Positions 26,573 to 35,694 are shown, numbered from the stretch's first letter. The stretch is DNA of 64,000 nucleotides from Asanoa ferruginea (GCF_003387075.1 NZ_QUMQ01000001.1:3596001-3660000); one strand, 5' to 3'. Translations and numbers: made by a program. The notes: generated by a model not told the origin, from the sequence alone.

Positions 26573-27490
26573 CTAAGCCGTCGAGCTCGCCGGGCTCAAC
26601 TGGTTTTCCGGGGCCAGTTCCCTGAGCACCGCTTGGATCGCCGGGCTGGCCTCGGCGCTGCGCCGCCACGCCGCGTAGACCTCGCGCTTCGGTTGGCGGC
26701 GCAGCGGGCGGGCGACGAGGTGGTCGCCCAGCGGCGGGCGGGCGAGCCGGGGGATCAGCGCGAGCACCTCGCCTGCGGCGACAAGCGAAAGCTGGGTCGC
26801 GAAATCATCGATCAGATGGGGTACGGCGGGTTCGTCGTTCTCGAACAGCCGCCGGAACCATTGGTGGCACACGGTTCCGGGTGGGCTGGTCACCCAGGCG
26901 TGGCCGGCCAGGTCGGCGCGGGCGAGTGGCCGGTCGAGCGCGGCGAGCGGGTGGGTGCGGCTCATGACGACGTCGCCGGCGTCGGTGTGCAGGTGACTTT
27001 GGGTCATCGACGGCGGCAGCGGGGCCGGCAGCCCGTCGGCGTCGTGGACGAGAGCCAGGTCGGCCACCCCCGAATGGACGCTGTGCAGGGCCTGGTCCGG
27101 GTCCTGTTCGGTGAGGTGCAGCCGCAGGTCGGGGGAGTGGGTCGACAGTCGCGGGACGGCGGGTGCGAGCAGCCCGCGGATGGCGGTCGAGAAAGCGACC
27201 ACCCGGAGCACGCCGCGGGGCGCGCCGTCGGCGACCGACCGGGCCGCTTCGGCGCAGCGTTCCAGCGCCTGGAAGACGTCGGGCGCCGAGTCGACGACGG
27301 CCTGGCCGGCCGGCGTGAGCACCACCCCGCGCCCGGCCTGCGCCAGCACCGGCACGCCGACCTGCCGTTCGAGCCGCTTGATCTGCTGCGAGACCGCCGA
27401 GGCGGTGAAGCCGAGTTCGTCGGCCGCCGCCGCCAGCGTGCCCAGCGTGGCCACCGACCGCAACGCCCTCAGGGCCGCGACATCGATCAT
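26573..27490 (-). CDS. LysR family transcriptional regulator
   Basis: LysR activator/repressor of 305 residues. The winged HTH reads LRALRSVATLGTLAAAADELGFTASAVSQQIKRLERQVG; the remainder is a periplasmic-binding-like ligand domain. Divergent from dapA at 27564 with a 73-base spacer, and upstream of the hydrolase/decarboxylase operon on its own strand; either could be the target. Its HTH is close to LysG/ArgP-like members (inference), which would fit an amino-acid effector. Confidence 0.92.
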   Translation of the reverse strand: MIDVAALRALRSVATLGTLAAAADELGFTASAVSQQIKRLERQVGVPVLAQAGRGVVLTPAGQAVVDSAPDVFQALERCAEAARSVADGAPRGVLRVVAFSTAIRGLLAPAVPRLSTHSPDLRLHLTEQDPDQALHSVHSGVADLALVHDADGLPAPLPPSMTQSHLHTDAGDVVMSRTHPLAALDRPLARADLAGHAWVTSPPGTVCHQWFRRLFENDEPAVPHLIDDFATQLSLVAAGEVLALIPRLARPPLGDHLVARPLRRQPKREVYAAWRRSAEASPAIQAVLRELAPENQLSPASSTA

Positions 27491-27563
27491 GAAGCCAGCC
27501 TACGCAATACTGCCAAGAAAGCATCGCTGGACCGTTGGTATCGGGGCCGGGCAGGCTCGCAGC

Positions 27564-28442
27564 ATGACCTCGCTCTTCGGCTCCAACCTCGTCGCCATGG
27601 TGACCCCGATGCGGCCCGACGGCGCGCTCAGCGAGCCGGGGCTCGCGAGCCTCGTCGACCACCTGCTGGCCACCGGCTGCGACGGCCTCGTCGTCGGCGG
27701 GACGACCGGCGAGTCGCCCACCCTGACCGAAACGGAGTCGGCCTGGCTGGTCGGCGCGGTGTCGGGCCGGGTGCGCGGCCGGGCCCGGGTGATCGCCGGC
27801 ATCGGCACCTATGACACGGCCGCCAGCGTGCGCCGGGCCCGCGCGGCCGAGGCGGCCGGAGCGCACGCGCTGCTGCTCGTCTGCCCCTACTACTCCCGGC
27901 CGACCCAGGCCGGGGTGGTGGCCCACTGCGTGGCGGTGGCCGACGCGACCGAACTGCCGGTGATGCTCTACGACGTTCCGGCGCGCACCGGCATCGCGAT
28001 GTCACCGGCCACACTGATCGAACTCGCCGGGCATCCGCGGATCCGCGCCGTCAAGGACGCCAAGGGAGACCTCTTCGAAGCCATGTCGATCATGGTGGGC
28101 ACGTCGCTGGCCTACTACTGCGGCATCGACGAGCTCAACCTGCCCTACCTGGCGTGTGGCGCCGCCGGCGTGCTGAGCGTCGTCGGCAACGTCGCCGCCA
28201 GTCGCAACGCGGAGCTCATCCGTGCGGTCCGCGCCGGCGACCTCGACTCGGCGCGGGCGATCCAGCACACGCTGCTCCCGTTGGTCGACATCATCATGCG
28301 GACCTCTCCGGGTGCCGTGATGGCCAAGGCGGCGCTGGCTCAGTTGGGGATCATTCCGGACGCGACGGTGCGGCTGCCGTTGCTCGAGGCCACCTCCGTG
28401 GACCTCGCGCGGCTGGACGAGGTGCTGGCCGTGCCTGCCTGA
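27564..28442 (+). CDS. dapA: 4-hydroxy-tetrahydrodipicolinate synthase
   Basis: Cytosolic TIM-barrel aldolase (292 residues) joining pyruvate and aspartate semialdehyde in diaminopimelate/lysine synthesis. The GGTTGESPTLTETE loop, the Tyr-containing CPYYSRPTQ, the active-site Tyr in MLYDVPARTG, and Schiff-base Lys in RAVKDAKGD are present. A stand-alone dapA away from other lysine genes could be a second copy or a DHDPS-family paralogue with another substrate. Divergent LysR is a candidate regulator. Confidence 0.88.
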   Translation: MTSLFGSNLVAMVTPMRPDGALSEPGLASLVDHLLATGCDGLVVGGTTGESPTLTETESAWLVGAVSGRVRGRARVIAGIGTYDTAASVRRARAAEAAGAHALLLVCPYYSRPTQAGVVAHCVAVADATELPVMLYDVPARTGIAMSPATLIELAGHPRIRAVKDAKGDLFEAMSIMVGTSLAYYCGIDELNLPYLACGAAGVLSVVGNVAASRNAELIRAVRAGDLDSARAIQHTLLPLVDIIMRTSPGAVMAKAALAQLGIIPDATVRLPLLEATSVDLARLDEVLAVPA

Positions 28443-28505
28443 CACCGGCCTCCCGACGTGTCAGTGGCGTGTCAGGTCGGTGTCAGGGCCTCCGTCGATT
28501 GTTAT
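28439..28505 (+). promoter_or_regulatory. Three GTGTCAG heptamers at 11-bp period with leaderless-type -10
   Basis: GTGTCAG occurs at 28458-28464, 28469-28475 and 28480-28486, exactly 11 bases apart, with an inverted CTGACAC at 28439-28445. Direct heptamers on one helix face are typical sites of SARP/OmpR-type activators. TGTTAT at 28500-28505 is a plausible -10, placing the transcription start at or next to ATG 28510, so the message is probably leaderless. Confidence 0.65.
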
Positions 28506-28509
28506 CGAC

Positions 28510-29454
28510 ATGAACAGTGCAGCGATTGAGGTTTCCGGGTTAGCGAAGAAGTTCGGGGACAAGGTCGTACTCGATGGGATCGACTTCGATGTTCCCGCGG
28601 GTTCGGTGTTTTCCCTGCTGGGTCCGAACGGGGCCGGCAAGACGACGACAGTCAACATCCTGACCACTCTGATGAACGCCGATGCCGGCACGGTACGCGT
28701 CGCCGGGCACGACATCGCCGCTGAGACCAAGGCGGTGCGGGCCGCGATCGGCGTCACGGGCCAGTTCGCGGCGGTTGACGAGCTGTTGACCGGGCGCGAG
28801 AACCTCCAGTTGATGGCCGACCTGAAGCGGCTGGGTTCGGGTGAGGCCAAGCGGGTCGTGTCCGGGTTGCTGGAGCGGTTCGACCTGGTGGAGTCGGCGG
28901 GCAAGCAGGCGTCGACCTACTCGGGTGGCATGCGCCGCAAGCTGGATCTGGCCATGACGCTGGTCGGCAACCCGTCGATCATCTTCCTGGACGAGCCGAC
29001 GACGGGTCTTGACCCGCGCAGCCGGCGGACAATGTGGACGATCGTGCGGGAGCTCGTGGCCGACGGGGTCACGATCTTCCTGACCACGCAGTATCTGGAC
29101 GAGGCCGACCAGCTCGCCGACCGGGTCGCGGTCCTGCACCAGGGCCGGCTGGTGGCGTCCGGCACTCCGGATGACCTGAAGCGGCAGGTGCCGGGTTCAC
29201 ACGTCCGGCTGCGGTTCGCTGATGTCGCCGCGCTCGACGAGGCGGCGCGGGTGCTGACCGACGCCCAGCGCGACGACGACGGGCTGGCGCTGCGGGTGCC
29301 TAGCGACGGCGGCACCAAGTCGCTGCGGGCGCTGCTCGACCGGCTCGACGAGCACTCGGTGAGTGCCGAGGAGTTCTCCGTACACATGCCCGATCTCGAT
29401 GACGTTTTCCTTGCCCTGACCGGCAGCAACACCACGGAGGTGGACGCGAAATGA
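28510..29454 (+). CDS. Daunorubicin-resistance-type ABC ATPase (DrrA-like)
   Basis: Cytosolic ATPase (314 residues) of the DrrA/NodI family for export of a hydrophobic compound. Walker A GPNGAGKTT, Q-loop TGQFAAVDE, signature YSGGMRRKLDLAM, Walker B IIFLDEPTTGLD and H-loop-region LTTQYLDEAD are present, followed by the extended C-terminal domain of this family (SVSAEEFSVHMPDLDDVFLALTG). ATG 28510 is the start nearest the -10. Overlaps the permease gene by four bases (ATGA). Confidence 0.92.
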   Translation: MNSAAIEVSGLAKKFGDKVVLDGIDFDVPAGSVFSLLGPNGAGKTTTVNILTTLMNADAGTVRVAGHDIAAETKAVRAAIGVTGQFAAVDELLTGRENLQLMADLKRLGSGEAKRVVSGLLERFDLVESAGKQASTYSGGMRRKLDLAMTLVGNPSIIFLDEPTTGLDPRSRRTMWTIVRELVADGVTIFLTTQYLDEADQLADRVAVLHQGRLVASGTPDDLKRQVPGSHVRLRFADVAALDEAARVLTDAQRDDDGLALRVPSDGGTKSLRALLDRLDEHSVSAEEFSVHMPDLDDVFLALTGSNTTEVDAK

Positions 29455-30200
29455 GCACCCAGCCGCACGCGATCGTCATGCTTCGCCGCAACTTCAAGCA
29501 CATCGCCCGGAACCCGACCTCGGTGTTCAACGCGGTCCTCATGCCGATCGTGATCATGCTGATGTTCGTCTACATGTTCGGCAAAGCGTTCGCGGTCGGT
29601 GTCGACTACATCGACTACGCCACACCGGGTCTGATGTTGCTGGCCGTCTGCTACGGGCTGGGGTCGACGGCGACCGCGGTCAACTCCGACATGACCAAGG
29701 GCATCATCAACCGCTTCAAGGCGATGGACGTCTCCCGCGGCGCGGTGCTGACCGGCCACGTCGTGGCCACCGTGCTGACCAACCTGGTTGCGATCGCGGC
29801 CCTGACCGGGGTCGCTTTCGCTCTCGGCTTCAGCCCGGCGGCGAGTGCGCTCGACTGGCTGGGCGTGGTCGGTGTGGTGGTCCTGCTGGGGTCGGCGGCC
29901 GGGTGGTTCACCGTTGCCCTGGGCCTGTTCGCGAAGTCGCCGGAGACGGCGGGCCTGGCCGCGGTGCCGCTGGTGATGCTGCCGTTCTTCAGCAGCGCGA
30001 TCGTGCCCGCCGACAAGATGGGGCCGGGGCTGCGGGAGTTCGCGGAATACCAGCCCTTCACCCCGATCATCGAGACCCTCCGGGGGCTGCTGGCCGGCAC
30101 GCCGTCGGGCCACGACGCGATGATCGCGGTCGCCTGGTGCATCGCCATCGCGGTCGTCGGCTACGTGTGGGCTAGTTCCACCTTCAAGAAGCGCGCCTGA
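29451..30200 (+). CDS. ABC-2 type permease (DrrB-like)
   Basis: Six-segment inner-membrane permease of 249 residues, partner of the DrrA-like ATPase. The N-terminal RRNFKHIARNPTSVFNAVLMPIVIMLMFVYMFG and the later loop GIINRFKAMDVSRGAVL are typical of ABC-2 exporters of the DrrB group. The unit ends with a strong terminator. No biosynthetic genes are beside it, so self-resistance versus general drug export cannot be told. Confidence 0.92.
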   Translation: MSTQPHAIVMLRRNFKHIARNPTSVFNAVLMPIVIMLMFVYMFGKAFAVGVDYIDYATPGLMLLAVCYGLGSTATAVNSDMTKGIINRFKAMDVSRGAVLTGHVVATVLTNLVAIAALTGVAFALGFSPAASALDWLGVVGVVVLLGSAAGWFTVALGLFAKSPETAGLAAVPLVMLPFFSSAIVPADKMGPGLREFAEYQPFTPIIETLRGLLAGTPSGHDAMIAVAWCIAIAVVGYVWASSTFKKRA

Positions 30201-30214
30201 CTTGGCCCCCTACC

Positions 30215-30256
30215 GAAAGCCGCCTCAGCGAACCCCACATCGCTGAGGCGGCTTTC
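30215..30256 (+). terminator. Strong 17-bp-stem terminator
   Basis: Perfect stem 30215-30231 / 30240-30256 with an eight-base loop (arm begins GAAAGCCGCCTC, end arm GAGGCGGCTTTC). It starts 15 bases after the DrrB-like stop and lies 60 bases before the end of the convergent lipoprotein gene. Its A-tract and T-tract ends allow use in both directions. Confidence 0.9.
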
Positions 30257-30318
30257 GTGCTACTACGAGCCGATCGAGTGCGAGACCCTGACGCCACGAC
30301 CGGATCCCACCTGCGTAG

Positions 30319-30990
30319 CTAGAGCCGGTCGAGCCAGATCACGATGCCGGTCAGGTTGGTGAGTACGGCGGCCGCCCCGGCTCGGATGGCGGCCGCGCAG
30401 CGCTCCGGGGTGAACGAGGTGGCGTCGTAGGTCGACGACGCGCCGAGGCCCTCGCCGCGGAATGACGCTCCCGACCAGTCGACCGCGGTCACGTTGTGAG
30501 TGGGCTCGGCCACCTCCGCGCCCACGACGAGGAACTTCTGTGCCAGGTGGCTCGCCGTGACCAGCGCCAGCGGGTCGATCAGGTTGTTGCCCGCGGTGAC
30601 GATCAGGTCCGGGCCCATGTCGATCGCCTTCGTGATGCTGGGCACGACGTCGCTGCCGGCCCGCACCGTTCGCAGGTCGACGTGCTCGTCCTCGGCCCAA
30701 CCCTCGATCGCCGTCACCAGGGCCTTGGTCGGGCCGTCGTCGCCGGCGGTGAGCAGCACGACCCGGTATCCCTTGGCCGGGTGGATCCCGTTCCACGAGC
30801 CCGGTTCCGGCGTGATCGTCGCTTCCGGGGTGGGTGCCGACGTCGGGTCGACGAAGCCGGGGCCGAGCGTGCCGACCGGGCTGGGAATCGGGCGCGGTTG
30901 TGACCAGTCGGCACCGGTGCCGGAGGCGCATCCGGTGGCGAAAGCGGCGGCCACGGCGAGCGTGGCAGCGGCCCGAAGCATGGGGCGCAA
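30319..30990 (-). CDS. Lipoprotein, BMP/PnrA-like substrate-binding fold
   Basis: About 223 residues. A signal sequence (LRAAATLAVAAAFATGC) ends in a lipobox with the Cys acylated. A low-complexity Pro/Thr linker is followed by a Rossmann-like binding domain (VVLLTAGDDGPTKALVTAIEGWAED, PDLIVTAGNNLIDPLALVTASHLAQKFLVVGAE) that recalls basic membrane protein/PnrA nucleoside-binding proteins, though it is short. TTG 30990 is preferred because AAGGA stands eight bases upstream; ATG 30981 is the alternative. No transporter genes are adjacent. Divergent from the HupE-family gene. Confidence 0.65.
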   Translation of the reverse strand: MRPMLRAAATLAVAAAFATGCASGTGADWSQPRPIPSPVGTLGPGFVDPTSAPTPEATITPEPGSWNGIHPAKGYRVVLLTAGDDGPTKALVTAIEGWAEDEHVDLRTVRAGSDVVPSITKAIDMGPDLIVTAGNNLIDPLALVTASHLAQKFLVVGAEVAEPTHNVTAVDWSGASFRGEGLGASSTYDATSFTPERCAAAIRAGAAAVLTNLTGIVIWLDRL

Positions 30991-31141
30991 CGTGGTCGTC
31001 CTTCGAGTGGTGGCGATGAGGTGCGCGTTCTTCCTATCCCAGTTCGCGCCGCGCTCAAATCGCAGCGGCAGGTTGTTGCCAGCGGTTCGCCCGCGGGCCG
31101 GCTCTTGTTCACCCGTGACGTGCAACGTGCACGGTCGAGTG

Positions 31142-31155
31142 AAGGAGCACCATTG
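31142..31155 (+). promoter_or_regulatory. Ribosome-binding site fixing a TTG start
   Basis: AAGGAG at 31142-31147 is five bases before TTG 31153. This TTG is followed directly by a basic signal-peptide n-region; no ATG or GTG in frame has a comparable site, so the start is TTG. Confidence 0.75.
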
Positions 31156-32361
31156 GCACTGCGTACCAGCCGTTCTGTTGTCATCGCGATCGTCGCGGCG
31201 CTGTTTGTCGTGCTGAGCGCCGGGCCGGCGCTCGCACACGGCTTCTCGTCGGTCGTTTTCGTCGATATCAGCTCTGGTGACGACGGTCACGTGCAGACGA
31301 AACTGGGGCTCGAATACGACCTATTTGTGGTTTCCACCGCCGATTACGAGGACAACGATCCCCTTTTCCGGGCCGGGACGACCGCATTCGACAACGGTGA
31401 CAGCGTGGCGCAGGTGGCGGCACTCAACACCTATGCGGGTTCGGTGATCACCTACGTCACCAAGCGCTTCTCGGTCACCTCGAACGGTAAAGCCTGCGTG
31501 CCGACAAAAGTGGGCGACTTCACAATGGACGTCCAGGAGGGCGTGCCCTACACCGATCTGCTGCTCGACTGGGCCTGCCCCGGCCGAGCCGACGCGCACG
31601 AGGTGCGCAGCACCCTCTTCCCCGATGCCGAGGGCTACGTCAAAGGCACCAAGACCATCGTCACGTACGACCTGGACGGCCACTCCGGCAGCGCCGCGCT
31701 CGACGCCAACCAACCGTCGTTCTCGACCGGGCAGTCGACGCAGGAGCGGTTCTGGGAGTTCTTCCGCCTGGGCGCCGAGCACCTGCTCACCGGCATCGAC
31801 CACATCCTGTTCCTGCTGGCGCTCATCGCGGGATCGCGGCGCCTGCGGGAGATCGTGCTCGCGGCGACCAGTTTCACCCTGGCCCACTCGGTGACGTTCA
31901 TCCTCGCCGCGCTCGGTCTGGTCGACGTGCCGGCCCGGGTCGTGGAACCGGTCATCGCGCTGTCGATCGCCGCTGTCGCGGGCTGGTATCTCTGGCGGAT
32001 CTGGCGGCGCGGCAGCCACGCCACCGACCTCGAGTCGACCGGCGACGGCCATTTCAACCTGGACCGTGCGGGTTGGACCCGCCTCGGGGTGGTTTTCTGC
32101 TTCGGCCTCGTGCATGGTCTCGGCTTCGCCGGCGCACTAGGGATCGACGAAGCCTTTTCGTGGACGCTGCTGTGGTCGCTGCTGGTGTTCAACGTCGGCA
32201 TCGAGGTCGTACAACTGACGATTATCGCTGTTGTCTTTCCGCTCCTGATCCTGCTGCGCCACCGGGTGCCCAAGGTTGGTCTCTGGACGACCGGCGCGAT
32301 TTCCGCGGGCGTATCCGTTATGGGACTGATCTGGTTCGTGCAAAGGGCTTTCGGGCTGTGA
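31153..32361 (+). CDS. HupE/UreJ family membrane protein with secreted N-terminal domain
   Basis: A 402-residue protein starting at TTG 31153. It has a signal peptide (SVVIAIVAALFVVLSAGPALA), an extracytoplasmic domain of about 180 residues with two cysteines, then the HupE/UreJ_2 domain: EHLLTGIDHILFLLALIAG, SFTLAHSVTFILAALG, VHGLGFAGALG and about six membrane segments. His residues in EHLLTGIDH, LAHS and VHGLG may bind metal. HupE/UreJ relatives are proposed nickel/cobalt or metal-related permeases, but function here is open. It precedes the phosphatase/WxL cluster in the same direction. Confidence 0.85.
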   Translation: MALRTSRSVVIAIVAALFVVLSAGPALAHGFSSVVFVDISSGDDGHVQTKLGLEYDLFVVSTADYEDNDPLFRAGTTAFDNGDSVAQVAALNTYAGSVITYVTKRFSVTSNGKACVPTKVGDFTMDVQEGVPYTDLLLDWACPGRADAHEVRSTLFPDAEGYVKGTKTIVTYDLDGHSGSAALDANQPSFSTGQSTQERFWEFFRLGAEHLLTGIDHILFLLALIAGSRRLREIVLAATSFTLAHSVTFILAALGLVDVPARVVEPVIALSIAAVAGWYLWRIWRRGSHATDLESTGDGHFNLDRAGWTRLGVVFCFGLVHGLGFAGALGIDEAFSWTLLWSLLVFNVGIEVVQLTIIAVVFPLLILLRHRVPKVGLWTTGAISAGVSVMGLIWFVQRAFGL

Positions 32362-32485
32362 GATCGCTGAGATCTTTCGGGAAGGGCCACCGATCCGCCG
32401 GACCTCATTCACGGCCAGTTCATCGAGCGGCGAAACGTTGAGGTCGCTATACCCCTCCTCTCATCAGGAAAAGGGACGGAAACCG

Positions 32486-34468
32486 ATGAGATTGAGCAAC
32501 TCCCCACAGGCCTCCGGGCTTGTGCGGCGCCGCATGGCCACTGGGGCCATCGCGGCAGCCCTGGGCCTGGCCGTTGCCATCGGTGGTCTCACGACCGCCG
32601 CCAGCGCGGCCGATCCCACCACCATCACCAGCGTCATCCTCGGTGTTGGTGCCAACGAGTCGCAGCGCATCGTCACGTGGTATTCCTCCGCTGACACCGC
32701 GCAGGAGATCCAGGTGGCCCCGACGGCCGAGCTCGTCAACAACGAGTTCCCGGCCAACGCGGCCACCTTCGACGCGATCGGCGCGGCGAACATCGCGACC
32801 AGCGGTGGCTTCAACCGCCACGCGACGATCTCCAGCCTTCAGGAGCACACGGCGTACTCCTACCGGGTCGGCGCCGAAGGAAGCTGGTCACCGACCTACT
32901 CCTTCAAGACGCAGGACTTCGAGGGCGACTACGACTTCCTGTTCTACGGCGACCCGCAGATCGGTTCGTCGGGCAACGTGGCGAAGGACCAGGCCGGCTG
33001 GCAGGACACGCTCGACGTCTCGCTGGCCGCCAACCCCAACGCCGAACTGCTCGTCTCGGGTGGTGACCAGGTCGAGACCGCGAACACCGAAGCACAGTGG
33101 AACGCGTTCCTGGCCCCCGACAAGCTCCGCCAGTACCCGTGGGCCGCGACCATCGGTAACCACGACGTCGGCGGCAAGGCCTACGAGCAGCACCTCTTCA
33201 CCCCCAACACCGACCGCTCGGGCCCGTTGTACGCCAACGGCAACCCGGCTTCGAACACGTCGGGTGGTGACTACTGGTACATCTACAAGGATGTGCTGTT
33301 CATCGACCTGAACAGCAACAGCTACACCTCCGCCTCGGGTGGCGGCGGCGACGAGGCGCACATCGGCTACGTCACCAACGTCATCAACCAGCACGCCGCG
33401 GACGCGAAGTGGACGGTGCTGGTTTACCACCACTCGATCTACTCGCCCGCGGACCACGCGCAGGACGGCGACAACAAGGTGCGCCGGGTCGACTTCCCGA
33501 CCGCCTTCTCCAAGCTGGGTGTCGACCTCGTCCTCCAGGGTCACGACCACAGCTACTCGCGTAGCTACGTGATCAAGAACGGCGAGAAGGCCAACCCGGC
33601 CGAGCAGCCCGGTGCGGCCGACGTTGTCGCCGGTCCGGGTGGAGTGCTCTACGTGACGGGCAACTCGTCCTCGGGCTCGAAGTACTACGACATCACCGAC
33701 CCGAAGACGAACGAGCCGTCGAGCGGCGCCGGCAACGGTCCGGACCCGCTCAACCCGGACAGCTACTGGTACAACTCGGTTCAGAACCAGGAGCACGTCC
33801 GGTCCTACGTGAAGGTCCAGGTCCGCAGCGACAAGCTGGTGGTCGAAAACCTTCGCAGCGGCACGTGCGCGGCGCCGAACGCGGCGGTCGAGCTCGGCAA
33901 CGTCGACTGGTGCAACAACACCACGGCCGACCAGCCGGTCGGCTCGGTCGTCGACAAGGTCACCGTGCACCCCTACAACGGTGACGGGCAGGCCATCCAG
34001 GTCAACGTGCCCAACGCCGCTCCGGGTGAGTTCGGCTGGACGATCGACGGCTACAACGGTCTCGTCGACCTCGGCACCGCCGTTGACCACGACGGTGACT
34101 ACTTCGGTGCGACCGGCCAGATCAACCCGATCGTCGTGTCGGACAACCGTCGCTCGCTCGCCCCGTGGTCGATCTCGGCCAGCGTCGGCGACTTCCGCGA
34201 CGCCGACAAGACCTTCTCGGGCGCTTACCTCGGCTGGACGCCGCAGGTGCTCGAGGCGGGTGCCGGCGCGCAGGCCAGCGGCGCCGTGCCGTCGGCCTAC
34301 GACGACCACGGCCAGGGCCTGTCGGTCTCCCGTGGCCTCGGTTGGGCTTCGCAGGGCCACGAAAAGGGCACCGCGAAGCTGGGCGCCGGCCTGGATCTGA
34401 AGATCCCGGGCAGCGTCGACAAGGGCGGCTACCGCGCCACCCTGACGATCACCGCACTCAGCAGCTGA
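32486..34468 (+). CDS. Secreted purple-acid-phosphatase-like metallophosphoesterase with C-terminal WxL-like domain
   Basis: Exported protein, 660 residues. A Tat-like signal (GLVRRRMATGAIAAALGLAVAIGG, cleavage near ASAADP) leads into a purple-acid-phosphatase fibronectin-type domain (about 45-150). The catalytic metallophosphatase domain follows with GDPQIG, SGGDQVE, IGNHD, VYHHS and LQGHDHSYSR metal ligands. After about residue 500 comes a beta-rich domain with APWSISASVGDF, AYLGWTPQVL and a closing TLTITAL, which resembles Gram-positive WxL cell-wall-binding domains. The next gene encodes a WxL-interacting-type protein, supporting this call. Confidence 0.85.
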   Translation: MRLSNSPQASGLVRRRMATGAIAAALGLAVAIGGLTTAASAADPTTITSVILGVGANESQRIVTWYSSADTAQEIQVAPTAELVNNEFPANAATFDAIGAANIATSGGFNRHATISSLQEHTAYSYRVGAEGSWSPTYSFKTQDFEGDYDFLFYGDPQIGSSGNVAKDQAGWQDTLDVSLAANPNAELLVSGGDQVETANTEAQWNAFLAPDKLRQYPWAATIGNHDVGGKAYEQHLFTPNTDRSGPLYANGNPASNTSGGDYWYIYKDVLFIDLNSNSYTSASGGGGDEAHIGYVTNVINQHAADAKWTVLVYHHSIYSPADHAQDGDNKVRRVDFPTAFSKLGVDLVLQGHDHSYSRSYVIKNGEKANPAEQPGAADVVAGPGGVLYVTGNSSSGSKYYDITDPKTNEPSSGAGNGPDPLNPDSYWYNSVQNQEHVRSYVKVQVRSDKLVVENLRSGTCAAPNAAVELGNVDWCNNTTADQPVGSVVDKVTVHPYNGDGQAIQVNVPNAAPGEFGWTIDGYNGLVDLGTAVDHDGDYFGATGQINPIVVSDNRRSLAPWSISASVGDFRDADKTFSGAYLGWTPQVLEAGAGAQASGAVPSAYDDHGQGLSVSRGLGWASQGHEKGTAKLGAGLDLKIPGSVDKGGYRATLTITALSS

Positions 34469-34485
34469 TCGAACGTGTTCCAGGT

Positions 34486-34520
34486 GGCGGGGCCGGGTGC
34501 CTTCGGGTGCCCGCCCCGCC
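34486..34520 (+). terminator. Hairpin between the phosphatase and DUF916-type genes
   Basis: GGCGGGGC (34486-34493) pairs with GCCCCGCC (34513-34520). The loop holds a GGGTGC direct repeat. It may end most phosphatase transcripts or tune expression of the downstream gene, which has its own ribosome-binding site AAGGA. Confidence 0.55.
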
Positions 34521-34553
34521 GCTACTTTCCTTCAATTCGCGTAAGGATCCAAG

Positions 34554-35588
34554 ATGCGCCGGATCATGACCCTGTTCTTCGTCGCCGCACTGACCATTCT
34601 GGGTGCGAGCGGCCCCGCGCTGGCCGATGACGGCGACGTCGCCTGGACGGTCCGGACGGCTTCGAACAGCTACGGCGCCGACCGGTCCAGCTTCAGCTAC
34701 GCCGTGAACCCCGGCGGCCAGGTCAAGGACGCCATGGTCGTGGCCAACCGGGGCAAGGCACCCCTCAACCTGGCGGTGTACGCCGCGGACGGCTTCACGA
34801 CCGACACCGGCCAGGTCGACCTGCTGGTCAAGGACAAGAAGTCGGTGGGCGTCGGGGTCTTCCTGCACGCCGACCGCGACAAGTTCTCCATCAAGCCGGG
34901 CGAGACGGTCACGATCCCGTTCACGATGGCGGTCCCGTCCAACGCGACGCCCGGCGATTATGTCGGCGGCATCGTCACGTCACTGACCCAGGCCGAAGGC
35001 GCGGAAAGCATCAACGTCGAACGGCGCCTGGGCATCATGGTCAAGCTGCGGGTCAGCGGTCAGCTCAACCCCGCGCTCGCGATCGAAGACTTCCACGTCG
35101 ACTACGCCGGCACGGTCAACCCGTTCGCCAAGGGCGACGCGACCGTCTCCTACTCGATCCACAACACCGGCAACACGATCCTGTCGGCCTCGCAGGCCGT
35201 GTCCGTCTCTGGCCCGTTCGGCTGGCTGCGGACGGCGGCGGGCAAGGTCGCGGCGCCGCCGCAGCTTTTCCCGGGTGAGAGCTGGAAGGTGTCGGTGCCC
35301 GTTTCCGGCGTGGCGCCCGCTCTTCGCGTGGGCGCGACCGTGTCGCTCTCGCCGTTGCTCACCGACCCGTCGGGGTCGACCAGCGCGCTGGATCCGGTCG
35401 AGGCCACGGCGCACGGGGCAGCCGTACCGTGGACGCTGCTGGTGTTGGTGGTCGTTCTGATCGCTCTTGTCGTCGGAGCGGTCTACTTCACGCGCCACAA
35501 CCGCGCGAAGCGCAAGATCCGCGAGGACGCCCGCGTGCAGGAGGCCATCGACCAGGCGCTGCGCGACCAGAAGGCCAAGACCGCCTGA
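34554..35588 (+). CDS. WxL-interacting (DUF916-type) membrane-anchored surface protein
   Basis: A 344-residue protein with a signal peptide (LFFVAALTILGASGPALA), two extracellular beta-sandwich domains, and a single C-terminal membrane helix (VPWTLLVLVVVLIALVVGAVYF) followed by a basic tail. The first domain matches the DUF916/WxLIP pattern: SFSYAVNPGGQVKDAMVVANRGKAPLNLAVYAADGF and KPGETVTIPFTMAVPSNATPGDYVGGIV. In Firmicutes such proteins bind peptidoglycan and WxL proteins. Position right after a WxL-tailed phosphatase suggests it anchors that enzyme. Confidence 0.85.
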   Translation: MRRIMTLFFVAALTILGASGPALADDGDVAWTVRTASNSYGADRSSFSYAVNPGGQVKDAMVVANRGKAPLNLAVYAADGFTTDTGQVDLLVKDKKSVGVGVFLHADRDKFSIKPGETVTIPFTMAVPSNATPGDYVGGIVTSLTQAEGAESINVERRLGIMVKLRVSGQLNPALAIEDFHVDYAGTVNPFAKGDATVSYSIHNTGNTILSASQAVSVSGPFGWLRTAAGKVAAPPQLFPGESWKVSVPVSGVAPALRVGATVSLSPLLTDPSGSTSALDPVEATAHGAAVPWTLLVLVVVLIALVVGAVYFTRHNRAKRKIREDARVQEAIDQALRDQKAKTA

Positions 35589-35694
35589 CCGACGCGCGGC
35601 TGGATTGAAGGGTTTCCCGGGCCGCACTGCGAAAGTTGCGGACGCCAACGAGAATGGGCCGGCATACGGCCGTATCGATGGTGAGGGAGTTTCG

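Noticed and set aside
32888-34360. Minus-strand open frame of 490 codons under the phosphatase
   Set aside because: Val/Arg/Asp-rich antisense frame of a gene with clear catalytic motifs on the plus strand.
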